A stretch of 64,000 nt of DNA from Aurelia coerulea. Lineage: Eukaryota; Cnidaria; Scyphozoa; Semaeostomeae; Ulmaridae. The translations under genes and the position numbers were made by a program. Of the stretch, positions 23,901 through 35,214 are shown one piece after another. The stretch is from contig CM076943.1 of NCBI GenBank assembly GCA_039566865.1, forward strand, positions 9,968,001 through 10,032,000, given 5' to 3'. The notes below the pieces were generated by a model. That model was not told where the DNA came from, did not search any database, and saw only the letters and a program-made list of their open reading frames with translations. Numbering within the stretch: position 1 is the stretch's first letter; the number at the start of each line of letters is the position of its first letter.

Positions 23901-26900
23901 TATGGTCTAATATTGCTCAAATGTTATCAGAGCTATAGTTGACTTATCCAATGTGGTTCAAGAATTTCCTTGGGCCAAAAGGCCAAAGCTCTGGTTTGGA
24001 GGTGTACGCAATTCGAGCTTTCAACATTAATATTTCTGCTCTTAAAGCACAAACATCAAAAAACGAGGTGTTTATGTTCAAGTTAACGATAGAGGAACAT
24101 TTGTAAAGAGATTAGCCTTTGATTAAAGCTAAATTCACATCACTGGATTAAGCCATATCTGTATACTTTTTGGGGCACTCGGTATTTTATGAAAACATAC
24201 CACCAGTGACTTGTCCATCTTGAGAGTAAAACATGATGATATATGAATACATTTCAGTGATGATCCAATAACATCTTGGCAAGATCGAACAAAGTCGTGT
24301 AGTGAGCAGAATTCTTCAAACTGACCGTCTCTGCTTATATTTGTGGGTGTACACGAGAAAACCTGAGAAAAATGTTGTAAATTTCTATTAATAATTCATT
24401 TCAAGATGATTCTATTCAATAGCTGCTTATGTTTAAGGTGATGGGTACGTTGACTTGGCTCGCTAGAAAGACATCATCGAACTGCAATGGAAGTTGACAA
24501 CCCTAAAAATACATTGAACATTCAAACTAGCGATACATCTGAGGCCCAAACATGTTTCTTGCAGCTTTATAAAAACAATTTGTCAATACTTGATTCCAAG
24601 ATGAGTCTGTTTAATAGCTGCTTATATTCAAGTTTATGTGCTCATTCATTTGGCTCGCTATAAAGGCATCAATGTACTGCAATGGAAGTTGGAAGAACCC
24701 TAAAAATACATTAAACATTCAAATTAGCAATATATATATACAGTTAAGCCCGAAATTATTCATACCTATGCAAAATTCTGAGTATTTTGCATCGTTCTAT
24801 TTGAGGACCAATTTTACTGTGGCTGAAGTTTCGTAAGAATGTGATAAAAGGCTGAAACAAGTGCTACAAGAGACACTTCAAGGAATGAAATATCTTGTGA
24901 ATTGGTTAGCAAATATAACGATTGAAAATACTCCAAATTTGGCATAGGTATGAATAATTTCGGGCTCAACTGTATGCTGCAAAAACATGCTTCTCGCAGC
25001 CTTATAACAAATCTTTATCAATACTTGATTTCAAGATGAGTCGATTCAATAGCTGCTTATATTTAAGGTTAATTGTTCATTCACATGGCTCGTTACAAAG
25101 GCATCAATGTACTGCAATGGAAGTTGAAAGCCCTAAAAATGTAATGCACATTCAAAACTGGCGATACGTCTAAGGCACAAAAATGTAGCTCACAGTTTAA
25201 TGAATGGATAGGATGTGATTATGATCCAAATTTAAAGATTTTATGACAAAAAAGACAAAAGAATGTGGCCAAAAAATCTAAGTCTAATTTTCATTTAACA
25301 TCTATAGTATGAAAACAAAAGCTCAGATAACAAGAAAGAATTACATTGTGTCTACGCGAAAATAATGCAAAATTATCGAGAGTACAAACCTGGCCTTGAT
25401 TACTTGAATGACAGCTTAGAATTACCATAACTTCAGCTGAAAAAATCAACTACATAGCCAAATAGACAAATAAAAGTGGATTCAAAATTTAAAATCTGAT
25501 CTTATCCTTTATGAAATTTTAAAGTGTCCGGGGAATATCTTATATGAAACACAAAAAAGCTGCTTCGAGCAAAAATAGGGCTGAGCACAGAGTTTACTCG
25601 TGTCTTCACTTGCCCAAGTCGTCTTGTAAGGAAGAAAGAGTTGTTCTTTAGAGTTCCTCTTTCTTCCTTACAAGACGACTTGGGCAAGTCCAACTCGTGT
25701 CAATCGTTAGGCTTGCTTTTTTTCTGGCTATGAACGGCATTTTACAATTTCTTTAACAACAATCTTATTAAGCACTTTGTGTACCATGGCACCATTCCAT
25801 TTTGACAGGCATTAGCATCCGCCAGTTTGGTTTAGGTGAATTGTTGTGGAAAACTATGCACTGGCTTGCTTTTTTCAATGTCTTCTCGTGTTTTGAAAAG
25901 AATAGACAGAAAGATCATGGCAAAGCTTTATAAAAAACTGAAGGATTCAACCTTCGTATTTTGGAATATCACTTTTCGGAGAGTAATTGTTGCTAAAAAT
26001 GACCATGTAACATACCATAAGTTAGATTAGTCTCTATTGAATAAAACTAATGAAAATAAAAAACTAACGCTTTGAGGGTACCCAATAGATGGGAAATTCC
26101 ATGAAATAAACATGTGTGAAGATCTAAAAGGAATAGCTCTGACATAACAGTTCATCTGAGATACAGTATGTGCCTCACACGAAACAAGGTAAAACGACTT
26201 ACCTTCCCTAGAGCACTCGCTAATGACTGAAAGTCGAGCAATACAGTCCAGTAACTCTTTACGGCATGCAAATGACAATGTGATTGTTATGGTTGAGTTA
26301 TCTGACTTCCCTGCTGAGTAAAAAAGAACAATTTCTTATCTGATACACATCAAATTCACCTGCCACAAATTCCTTAAAATTCTGAATGCATGGCTCAAAT
26401 ATGTCTGCAGCATATATGTCATGTAAAATTGGAATCATTGAAACAATTCGTATCAACAGCACCAGCACGTGCCTTAACAACCGAGGTATAAAGAAAAATC
26501 TTGCCTAATCCTGAAGATGGGAATATCAAACGGAATCTTGGCTAAAAGTAGAAACTAATGATGACTTGACTGGCAAATTTCTTAGTACTACTACTGTCCA
26601 TGAGTCTGACTTTTCATACCCTCTGAACAGAGTTGTTCGACCCATTCACATTACAAATACAAATCTCCGTCATGGACAAAGTTACTTCAAATGTCTAAGA
26701 TACAGATAATGATTACTATAGCAAATAAATTGCACAATGAACGGTCCAGTACGAGTAATCTGAAGTATACGTTTATCAATACAAAGACCGACTCACATAT
26801 ATCTGTGTAGCGTTTCATACAAAGAATATACCCATATAAATAGACTTCTAAAGTCTATCTTGAATTAGATGTGACGAGAGACTTACAATGACGCAAAACT

Positions 26901-29900
26901 GCTCATGTAAAATACTTTGACTGAAATTATTCATGGGAATTTTCATTTTCACATGACATATAATTTTGAGACAGTCTTTAATTAGTTTATTGCGCTATAT
27001 ACCAGGTGCTCCAAAAAATAGAAACAGATTTGGTTGAGCCTAGCGGTGAATATTTGACTTTGATTAACGGCTAATTATTTTTCAAACATTATTCGATAGT
27101 TGACTTGAACACAGATACCTTGTTTGTTGATATTGGTGCTTTGACAGTTGCAATATTTATCTTGAAAGCTAAAACTAGCCTTCACTTGACAACCAGAGCT
27201 TTGTCCTTTTGGCCTAAGCAATTCCTGAAGCATATAGAAAATTAAAAATTGAAATTAAAGAAAAACAAAAACAAAACAGCACAATGGATAAGTTCTAGGA
27301 ACATGATCTAGTATGATCCATCTTTTTCAAATTTTGTCAAAGCTTTTCTTGATTCTTTCGCTGTTCTCGAGAATTTGCTTAGGCCAAAGCTCTGGTTTCG
27401 TGGTGACAACAAATTTGAACTTTAGATATTAATATTTCCACATTCAAAACCCCAGTATCAACAAAAAAGGTATCTATGCTCAAGTCAACTATTGAGAAAT
27501 GCTTTAAAAATGATTAGCCATTGATCAAAGATAAGTTTCATCGCTCTGCCCAACCAAAATTGTTTACTTTTTTGGGACAACCGGCGTCTACAGTATATAT
27601 ATAAATCGTTTGACAAACCATTTAGCGTTGTTGCTGCCTTCATAAATGCAGTAATCCATACACCAAGCTCTGCTTGTTCATCTCTCAGATTGAAGAAAAC
27701 AAGTATCTGCAGAAAAATTGCATGCATCACGGAATGCAACGCTACATAACACTCAAGGAGAGACAGGGATTCATCAATTCACATAATAAAGAGCATCGTA
27801 AAAAAGGACTCAAAAGTCAAAATTTCAACTAATAAAAAAAACTTGGATGTTTTTATCTTTATAATTTTTCAGATTCAATTCAATTTTCTTTGTAGAATAC
27901 AAAACCTAATACAATATACGCTTATCAAAAAGTTGTACTCTACACGACCCAAGAAAAGCAAACTTATCTGGCTTGGGCCGTTTACAAAACAATGGAAAAA
28001 ACAATATAATGTATGATGCTCAAACTTGAGTAACATGGAAAATACAAGCAAAACTAGTACTGGTCATTTGGTTTGATAATTTGCAATTATGGTTTCTTTA
28101 TATTTACTGCTAAAGGCTTTAGAGATAGAAGTTAATTTCGAGGGAGGAGAGAGGTTGTTACAGAGGCGTGCTCCTACGATTCAGTGTTGTCTCCCCACTT
28201 TTTATTAGCTTTGAGTACTTTATAGTCATATGTTTGTTTAGTCTCGTAATTGTGAGATACTTCATTTGTTTTAAAGTAGTAAAATCTGTAACCGACAAAG
28301 ATTGAAGATCAATCAAACAATATCTTCAAAACTAAAAATCCTAGTTCAATAAATAAAATTTCTATCCAGCCTATCGATTTAAGAGCATGTATCAATGAAC
28401 TAATAACGACATGTCTCACTTTTGAAAACGTTGAAAGGTCTTCTGGATTTAATAGGATATTGACGTTACTTTCACAAAGTTCCCTTCTCATAGACCCATA
28501 TCTGCATTCATACTCTGCTACAAATTCAGCTATTTGCTGGCCAACATGTGTCCCTAATATTCCAACATTCTTACGTGTGTTCAAGAGCCAACCTATCATC
28601 GAGAGAAACATCACACTTTACACGGATGATATCAGTTTGCACACAATGAAATGAATTAAAAAATCATTACAATACCAGTAGTGCATAGAATGTTACAAAG
28701 AAAGCATACTATACACTTCTGTGGCAAACTGTCTGCTGTGCCTACCGTACCAGGTGCACCAAACAAACTACCCACTTGTGATAAGTCATGATAAGTCGCA
28801 CACATGACCAACTTGACAATTTATGACTTAGATCCTGTTTGCACGGGATCGGATCCGCCCCTGAAGGGCTTATTTAATGTTGGACACCCTAGAGGGGGCT
28901 TAAAAGAGCGGGGGCTAATTAGAGAGGGGGCGTATTCACAAACTCAAATGAAAAGGATATATATAAAAGCCTTCCAGTTCTTTATCCCATATTTGCGGAT
29001 TCAACATACAATTATAAATTTGACACAGTTTTATCTCAAACCACCTCAAGATTAACATGCCAACTTGTTTCTTTGGTAGCTTCTAGAATTTTGTATAAGT
29101 GGGGGGGGGCTTAATAGAGAGGGGATCTATTAAAAATTTTACCTCAGAGGGGAGGGCTTTATTACAGAGGGGTCTTGATAGAGAGGGGGCTAAATAGATA
29201 TTCTACAGTAGTTATAAGTGATAACAAAATAATCCTCTATCAGCTAAATGAGCTTCATTTTGAAAACATTATGTCTCCCTGATCATCCCCTTGAGACACC
29301 CCTGATTATTTTTTCAAACAATTTTCCTGGCTTCTTTTTTTTCTAGGTACTTAAGACTATACTTACAAATTACTTAACTGCATAACTAACATAATAACCC
29401 AGGAAGCAAGAACCCATGACTATCCCAGGGTCATGACATAAAACACTAAACTAAATTACATCTAAATATACAATTACGAAAAGCTACATATAAACGATGA
29501 ACGATGTTTACTTAGACTGATTACATTTCGTCGTAAATTTCGCTCGTTTTCATTTTGACTTTAACCTTTCGTTGTTTGAGCAAGCTGTTACATTCCTGGC
29601 TTCTGAGCATTTGACTGTAAATGAGGCTGCACGGGGAGGGGATGGTAAAGGTAGGAATTGAACAAAACATCACAAATGTAATATAAATTTCAGATGATGA
29701 TGATTGATGATAATTAAAGAGAGATAGTAACTAATCAATTTCTAGATCCCCAAGGCATGACAAAAAGGTTTTTTCTTGTCCATTACTGTTGAGTCTTTGG
29801 AAAATGTGATCAACGTCTTTCTATAATCGTTCTCAGTGCTTTGCAACCAAAAATTTAAAGAAACTCACTTTCAGCTCAATGAACAGAAAGGCTTAAAAAA

Positions 29901-32101
29901 AATTCACAAAAAATCTGACAATATGATTCTGGATTTTAGCTAAATATCAAGTCATAAATCTTCAAAATCATATTTGGTTTGTGATTTATTGTGGCCTGTC
30001 AAAGATCTATTGTTTTTTTCTGGTGCACCCAGCAGCTTGACGAGTTGGCTGCCGGTGACTTGTCTGTTGCCTGCCACTAGCAATGTCTTTCTTTGAGATA
30101 TTCGTGTGAATAGTTGCTTCAGCCACATGCACTTCAGACACTTGATGGACAGCTGAGATGGTTGTTAGCTAGTCATAGATAATTCTCAAGACAAAGATTT
30201 GAACAAATATTTCTCAGAATGTAATGGTCATGATTCGTTGAAAGTATTGTGGCACATCAATTAGGCCTTCTCTACTTCTGTGATCCCAGCAGTAAAAACT
30301 GCAGCTTCTTCACCTTTACCTTTACCTATGGTCAGCAATAAGGTGCCATTCGTCCTAATCAGGTCTTTGCAAGAGCTAGACAGGGAATATTGTCTAACAA
30401 TCTAACAATCATGCTAACCTTTGATGTTGTGCCTTATTTGTACCAAATCAACCATAGAGATTCAGAACTCACCCGGTACCTTTTTAACTTTGACCAGAAG
30501 TGTCATTTTTGATGATGTCAATTTTTCACAGGGTGTGGTCAGCTTCTAAATGAGATAGTCAAACTCAGCTTGATTAGAGCTTTCAAATGATATAAAACCT
30601 TCTATATTTTGATGAAGTTAGAACATTTTTGATGACGTCATCAGTCCTATGACGTCATAATTGACAATCTTTTATAACTACTATGTAAATTAAAACTTTT
30701 TCATTGAATTTTTACTAAATCGATCATGCTGATTCGGAATCCGCAGTCGCTGAACTGTTATTGCTTAAGGAAATGCGGTTTTGACACATGTCATTTTCCC
30801 ACTGTGTGAAAAACATGGAGAAAATGACATGGCTGATAATGTAATTTCTAGACACAATGACAACCTATTGACTGTGGATTCAGAATCAGCATGATCGATT
30901 TAGTAAAATTCAGTGATACAAATTTGATTTACATGATTAAAAGCAAATGTCAATTATGCCATCATAGGACTGATGACTTCATCAATATTTTTCTAACTTC
31001 ATCAAGATTTTAAAAAATTATACCGAGTGCGCCAAAATAAACTATGCATGTTTGGCAGGCCACAATAAATCGTACACTGGGCTGATTTTGAAGATTCATG
31101 ACTCAATCTTCAGCAAAAAGCCTGAATTAGATTCTAGGATTTTTTGCAAATTTTTTTGTCTTCAGTTTTTAGAGCTAGAAGCGAGTTTCTTAAAATTTTT
31201 CGTTTTCGAAAATACTGAAGATGAGAAAAAAACGTTGATTGAATTTTCTAAAGACTCAGCATGAATAGACAAAGAGAAGACTTTTTCGTGGTGATTTGGG
31301 ATTCAGAAATCGATGAATTAATCGATAAAGTTAATCAATGCAATTAATCAATTTCTAAATCCCAAATCACCACAACAAGTTTTCTCTTTTCCATTCATAT
31401 TGATTCTTTGGAAAACTTCATCAACGTTTTTTGATCCTTTTTAATGTTTTCGAGGACAAAAATTTTATGAAACCTGTGTCTAGCCCTAAAAAGTGAAAGC
31501 AAAAAAATTTGCAAAGTATCCTAGAATCTAATACAGGCTTTTGCGAAAGATTAAGTCATGAATCTTTAAAATCAGTCCAGTGTACGATTTATTGTGGCCT
31601 GCAAAAACGTGCATAGTTTATTTTGGCACACCTGGTATATCATTCAGAAGCTCTAATCAAGCTGAATTCAACTGTGTAACTTAGAAGCTCATCAAATGTA
31701 CCTGTTAAAAGCTACAGTCATATTAGTTCTCAAAATGCCAGCAATTGACATCATCAAAAATTACACTTCCTGTCAAAATTAAAAAGGTGTACCGGGTGAA
31801 TTATGAATCTTTATGGTCAATTTGGTACAAGTAAGGCACAAAATCAAAGGTTAGCATGATTGTTAGATCGTTAGACAATGTTCCCTGTCAAAGAATTTTT
31901 TTGCATAAAGAAGTGGACCTAAATTATTGAAAACCAGAGATAACAGTAAACCATCGATTGAGTAAAGCTATACCACACACCTGGGTCTTGGCTTTCATTC
32001 AGACCATGCTCTTTGCATTGTGGAAAGTCACATCTGATGTACCGGTCATCACTTGATGTATCACAGGCAAACACCGTGCTGATGTATCTTTGTGCATTTG
32101 C
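20909..32101 (-). CDS. Unrecognised multi-exon protein-coding gene (at least 631 aa)
   Basis: Eleven exons chain in one frame with GT-AG borders and matching phases: 31981-32101, 28420-28592, 27619-27706, 26887-26920, 26360-26472, 26203-26310, 25390-25436, 24201-24362, 22612-22899, 21757-21915, 20909-21511 (stop TAA). The first exon enters in phase 0 without a start codon, so the N-terminus is missing. I do not recognise the family. Visible traits: a Cys pair patch CDFPQC in the first exon, a hydrophobic helix-like run (HVLVLLIRIVSMIPILHDIY), a segment FACRKELLDCIARLSVIS, and a final 200-residue exon containing VTPAGIIFSPVHVILVT. No signal peptide, P-loop or zinc-protease motif was seen. The acceptor of the 21757-21915 exon is uncertain (several AGs in a row). 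A donor-like GTAATA just before the stop means the gene might extend further left. The exon chain is fairly secure; the function is unknown. Confidence 0.6.
22030..22370. repeat. Interspersed AGTTTCTTA motifs
   Basis: AGTTTCTTA or a one-base variant occurs about ten times in 340 bases, with a further cluster at 56885-56940. Intron of the unidentified gene. Confidence 0.45.
23415..24182. mobile_element. Foldback MITE, family C
   Basis: Inverted halves share CCAAACCAGAGCTTTGGCC and CTTTTGGCCTAAGGAAATTC (left near 23785, right near 23965). Termini GTGTGTCAAAAAAATATCC and GGGGCACTCGG. Same family as 27002 and 54771. Located in an intron of the unidentified gene. Confidence 0.78.
24405..25200. 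repeat. Tandem repeat of about 190-200 bp, three copies
   Basis: Copies start near 24405, 24596 and 25018, each with AATAGCTGCTTAT, TGGCTCGCTA, GTACTGCAATGGAAGTTG and CCTAAAAAT. The second copy is split by the MITE at 24741-24972. Located in an intron of the unidentified gene. Confidence 0.75.
24741..24972. mobile_element. 232-bp MITE inserted in a tandem repeat
   Basis: Inverted ends CAGTTAAGCCCGAAATTATT and AATAATTTCGGGCTCAACTG with TA on both sides (24739-24740, 24973-24974). Arms about 33 bp. Disrupts only the middle tandem copy, so it is younger than the duplication. Confidence 0.85.
25590..25699. repeat. Near-perfect hairpin, about 43-bp arms
   Basis: ACTTGCCCAAGTCGTCTTGT then AAGGAAGAAAGAG, mirrored by CTCTTTCTTCCTT then ACAAGACGACTTGGGCAAGT. 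Confidence 0.85.
27002..27583. mobile_element. Foldback MITE, family C
   Basis: Starts CCAGGTGCTCCAAAAAATAG after TA; ends TTTGGGACAACCGG. Arms carry ACCAGAGCTTTGTCC and the inverted counterpart near 27380. In an intron of the unidentified gene, ending 36 bases from the exon 27619-27706. Confidence 0.78.
28840..29215. mobile_element. Degenerate element rich in AGAGGGGGC repeats
   Basis: GGATCCGCCCCTG at 28849 looks like a hAT right end. It is followed by a block with TTAAAAGAG, GCTAATTAGAGAGGGGGC and several related GGGGGCTTAATAGAGAG copies to about 29215, ending in CTACAGTA. Boundaries uncertain. Confidence 0.45.
29745..30035. mobile_element. Family A MITE, half copy
   Basis: Only the right arm is present, ending GGTGCACCCAGCAG near 30035; the rest is missing. 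It shares the CAAAATCATATTTGGTTTG and GATTTATTGTGGCCTGTC segments with the right arms at 14650 and 31330, with more divergence, so it is an older copy. Confidence 0.65.
30355..31900. mobile_element. Nested palindrome around a family A MITE
   Basis: Three concentric inverted pairs. Outer: 30355-30478 against 31791-31900 (GGTTAGCATGATTGTTAGAT and partner). Middle: from CCTTTTTAACTTTGACC at 30479 against AAAATTAAAAAGGTG near 31775-31790, with further matches at 30545-30660 and 31635-31735. Inner: the MITE at 31023-31635. The outer ends GAACTCACCCGGTA and TACCGGGTGAATTATGAATC point inward, as if two halves of another MITE faced each other. Confidence 0.7.
31023..31635. mobile_element. Foldback MITE, family A
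   Basis: Starts CCGAGTGCGCCAAAATAAAC at 31023 after TA and ends GGCACACCTGG before TA at 31636. Arms match the family A copy at 14067, including the GTACACTGG...GATTTTGAAGATT segment, but the centre is much shorter. It sits at the centre of the larger palindrome 30355-31900. Confidence 0.85.
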
Positions 32102-32109
32102 CTAGAACA

Positions 32110-35100
32110 AGGTAAAATTCATGACATGATACAACATTTGTAACAAATCTGGTAATGGAATGATGGGATCTATTTGATGTTGGGTTATATGCCGCTATAA
32201 CAATCACTGTGAAAGTTACTTTTGGTTTTTCATTCCATTCATTATTTCCAATCCAGTCCAATCCATTATTTCCTAAGGCCAAATAAATGAATTTGAATTG
32301 CATTTTGCTACTCTATAATACTTATACATCTCTATACCTTCTTGCTGATAAAACTAACCATCAGAAAATAACGAGAACTTAAGATATGAAAACTAGGCTT
32401 ATAGCGTCTGACCATGAACATGAAAACCAAAAACAACTTGATAAACGACTGAAAAGGAGACCGGTGACCGGTGAGACAAGGTAAAAGAGGCCGGTGAGAC
32501 TTAGGCCTTTTGGCTTTTATAACTGAACTCTATTATAAACAGAACAGGACAGGCCTATAATTTCGTCGTCAGGCCGGCCGCTTGCGTGTTACTTTTCCTC
32601 CATTCCTCCATTTTGCAAGCAACTGCAACAAGTATCACAGCAAAGGTAGGTGTGACAGCACAGCTTACCATACTATCATTGCCAGAAGACGTGCAGAATA
32701 CCAGTCATCTTTCCCGCTCGTGCAAGCTGCAAGGTGAAGGAATTGTTTTCGAATGTCGCCACATTTGTTGTTGTTGCAATCATATGCGTTGCTGTTGTTG
32801 CACATGTTCATGCCACTGATCAGTGGTTCATGCCTGTTGTTGTTGCTACTTTCTTTGGAATTTTCGGAATTTTCTTCGTAGGGCGATCTTTCTGGGCAAA
32901 GCCATTAATAATTCCATGCAGAATTTCATTGCAAAGATAAGAAATGATTTGGTGAAAGAAGTCCAAAGCCGCATTACTTGAGAAATGTTTCGAATTTTGC
33001 AGAATTTTTCAAAATGATCATAGAAATATCGACTAATCAAAATATTAATTTTTCCATCCCCACATGTACCAAAGCCCAGGGGGGGGGGGCACTTGGTACA
33101 TGCACATACGGGGAGGTAAGTCCAATATTTCTGGATTACAATATTACCAAAAGTGATATTTATACTGAAATTACGTTGGGTTGCAATGAAGCTGAACTGA
33201 TATTTTTGGGTTGCGCGAAATTTGATCGGACTGACCCCTTCGAATGCGTATGAGCTGAGTGCACTGATCTGAAAAATCAGTGGCTGGATGCTCCCTCCCC
33301 CTGGGTACCAAAGAAACACAAAATCCAAACATCTCTGATATCAAGGACATCAGTCATTTTCTAATGGAGATGTCTTCAACCTTCTGTATCTGGAAACTCA
33401 CTGATATTTTCACCAACATCGCTGCTTTCAGCATGAAAAAGATACCCGACTTCAATTCTTTTGGCAAGTACTTGGTATACCACTTGTCATTCTTTTCTCT
33501 TTTCGCAAATTCGCTTTTTTTATCAGTATCATTATTGTGTGTAGCTTTGTAATATTACAGCAACCTCGTTCCCAGGGTGTTCTTACGTCATACATTGATC
33601 ACTACTACTGTCCTTCTGGTAACCAAAAGCATCTGTTTTGCTCCTAGGATTATCTTCATTTGTATCTCGACAAGGTATAACTGATGATAGTCTGCGGTGC
33701 GACCTCTACGAGGGAGGAAAAATTGAAGGGAAAGGAGGTCGCACCGCAGACTAAACTGATGATAGAAATGATATTCTTTACTCTAGCAAAGCGTTTGGTC
33801 ATAGCTACAATTATAGCCAGGCAAATTTCCGTTTTGATGCGATGTTTGCTAAAAATGGAGATAAAACGTAGGGGAACACGCTCGTCCCCGTCCCCTAAAT
33901 TCAATTCTACCAAGGTTGGATGGCACTTGATTCAAACTACACTGAAACGGGGGGGGGGGCATTGGGCATGGATTAGACTTACCCCAAGTCTATTTTGTCA
34001 AAAATGGTTGTGAAAGGGAAAAGCGAAATTAACTTTTTTTAATATTCAATGAAAACAATTAAAAGAAACAAATAAAAAGATTTATAAACCACGTGCCATC
34101 CATAGCGGGAAATTTACTTAGATTCATATAGTTTACTTTCAGATAGACTTATTATAGTTGACGAAATAGACCTGGGGCAAGTCTAGGCATGGATGGAAGC
34201 AAAGGCGAAAGTAGTTAAATTTTGAGATTTGTACCAAGTATTTTGGCCATGATTGTAGTCAAACAAAATCCTATGTCATGTGTATCCGTCTCTTTCATTG
34301 ACCAGTGATCAATAGGTTTAATGCGATTAATTAGAGAGCACAGTTGAGAGATAGAGTCGTGTTATTCGCAAAACTTATTAGCAAGATTTTAAATTCATTA
34401 TTTGCATATGTAAAGCACCAAGCACAAAACTACGCCCTGTTAGAAGCATATCAGGCCTTTAGTAAGCAACAATTACAATATGCAACTTACATTAGTTATT
34501 TCGCTCGAAGTCCGATAATGTTAATACAAATGTGACTGAAAATTTGCTGTGATTTTTCATCTATAACGTGCACTATCCCCCCTCCAAATCTGGAAACTAC
34601 TGTGAAAAACCTAACCTAATAAGGTAACTCTGCGTAAATATCTATTTACAACTAAGGTCAACTGGGGATCCAAGAAAGAGAAAATTTCATCACGAACTTG
34701 CTCGTTAAAAGGGGTTTCGAAACTAACTTAGAAGTATCCAGAATGGGCTGGGGTTAATTTTTTCCCAAAAACACTTAGAAAATAGAAAATGTAAAAAGGC
34801 TTTTCTCTTCAATTTTGGGGTCTATCAAAATCAAGCCATTCGCTATTCCAAGACTACATGCATGTCTTCTAAAGCATTGTTCTTTTTATCTGGCCAATTT
34901 TGTGCACACAAATCCCTGTCTTGCTTAACCCAGATTTACACTTGCGAAATACCTTTCTACTGCTGTAAGCAATATCACTGAAAAATCACAGCTTTAAAGC
35001 AGGCTGATTTTACATACATTCCTATTTACTGAAGATATTCTATACCAGCTAAATAAATTAAAAAGTCCCAGCAGACCTTCAGTCAACATTTATATGCCAC

Positions 35101-35214
35101 GACAAAAATCGATTTTTTTTGTATAAAACGTTGTCCATACAACCAAATAATTCCTAGTCTTTGCTGTATCTCTGTCAAGTTGGTATGCTGTCGATCGTTG
35201 GATTTGCAGATTCT
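32110..35214. other. Between the unidentified gene and SAR1: 5' region, no firm gene
   Basis: A GC-rich pocket (GGCCGGCCGC near 32571) and ATGs at 32609-32611 on the minus strand may mark the unidentified gene's promoter and first exon, but the only donor there gives the wrong phase. On the plus strand 32660-32938 is open and would encode two hydrophobic segments (FVVVAIICVAVVAHV, WFMPVVVATFFGIFGIFF); it lacks supporting splice sites. Confidence 0.4.
33689..33754. repeat. Hairpin with perfect 19-bp arms
   Basis: TAGTCTGCGGTGCGACCTC and GAGGTCGCACCGCAGACTA separated by 28 bases. Confidence 0.85.

Noticed and set aside
20909..32101. Identity of the unknown gene as FANCC, because FANCC neighbours AOPEP in vertebrates
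   Set aside because: The spliced product shows no segment I can align with FANCC, and gene orientation differs from the vertebrate arrangement.
33085..33110. G-runs here and at 29100, 33950, 50080 and 63200 as regulatory G-quadruplexes
   Set aside because: They recur as parts of dispersed repeats and may be length artefacts; no gene context supports a regulatory role.
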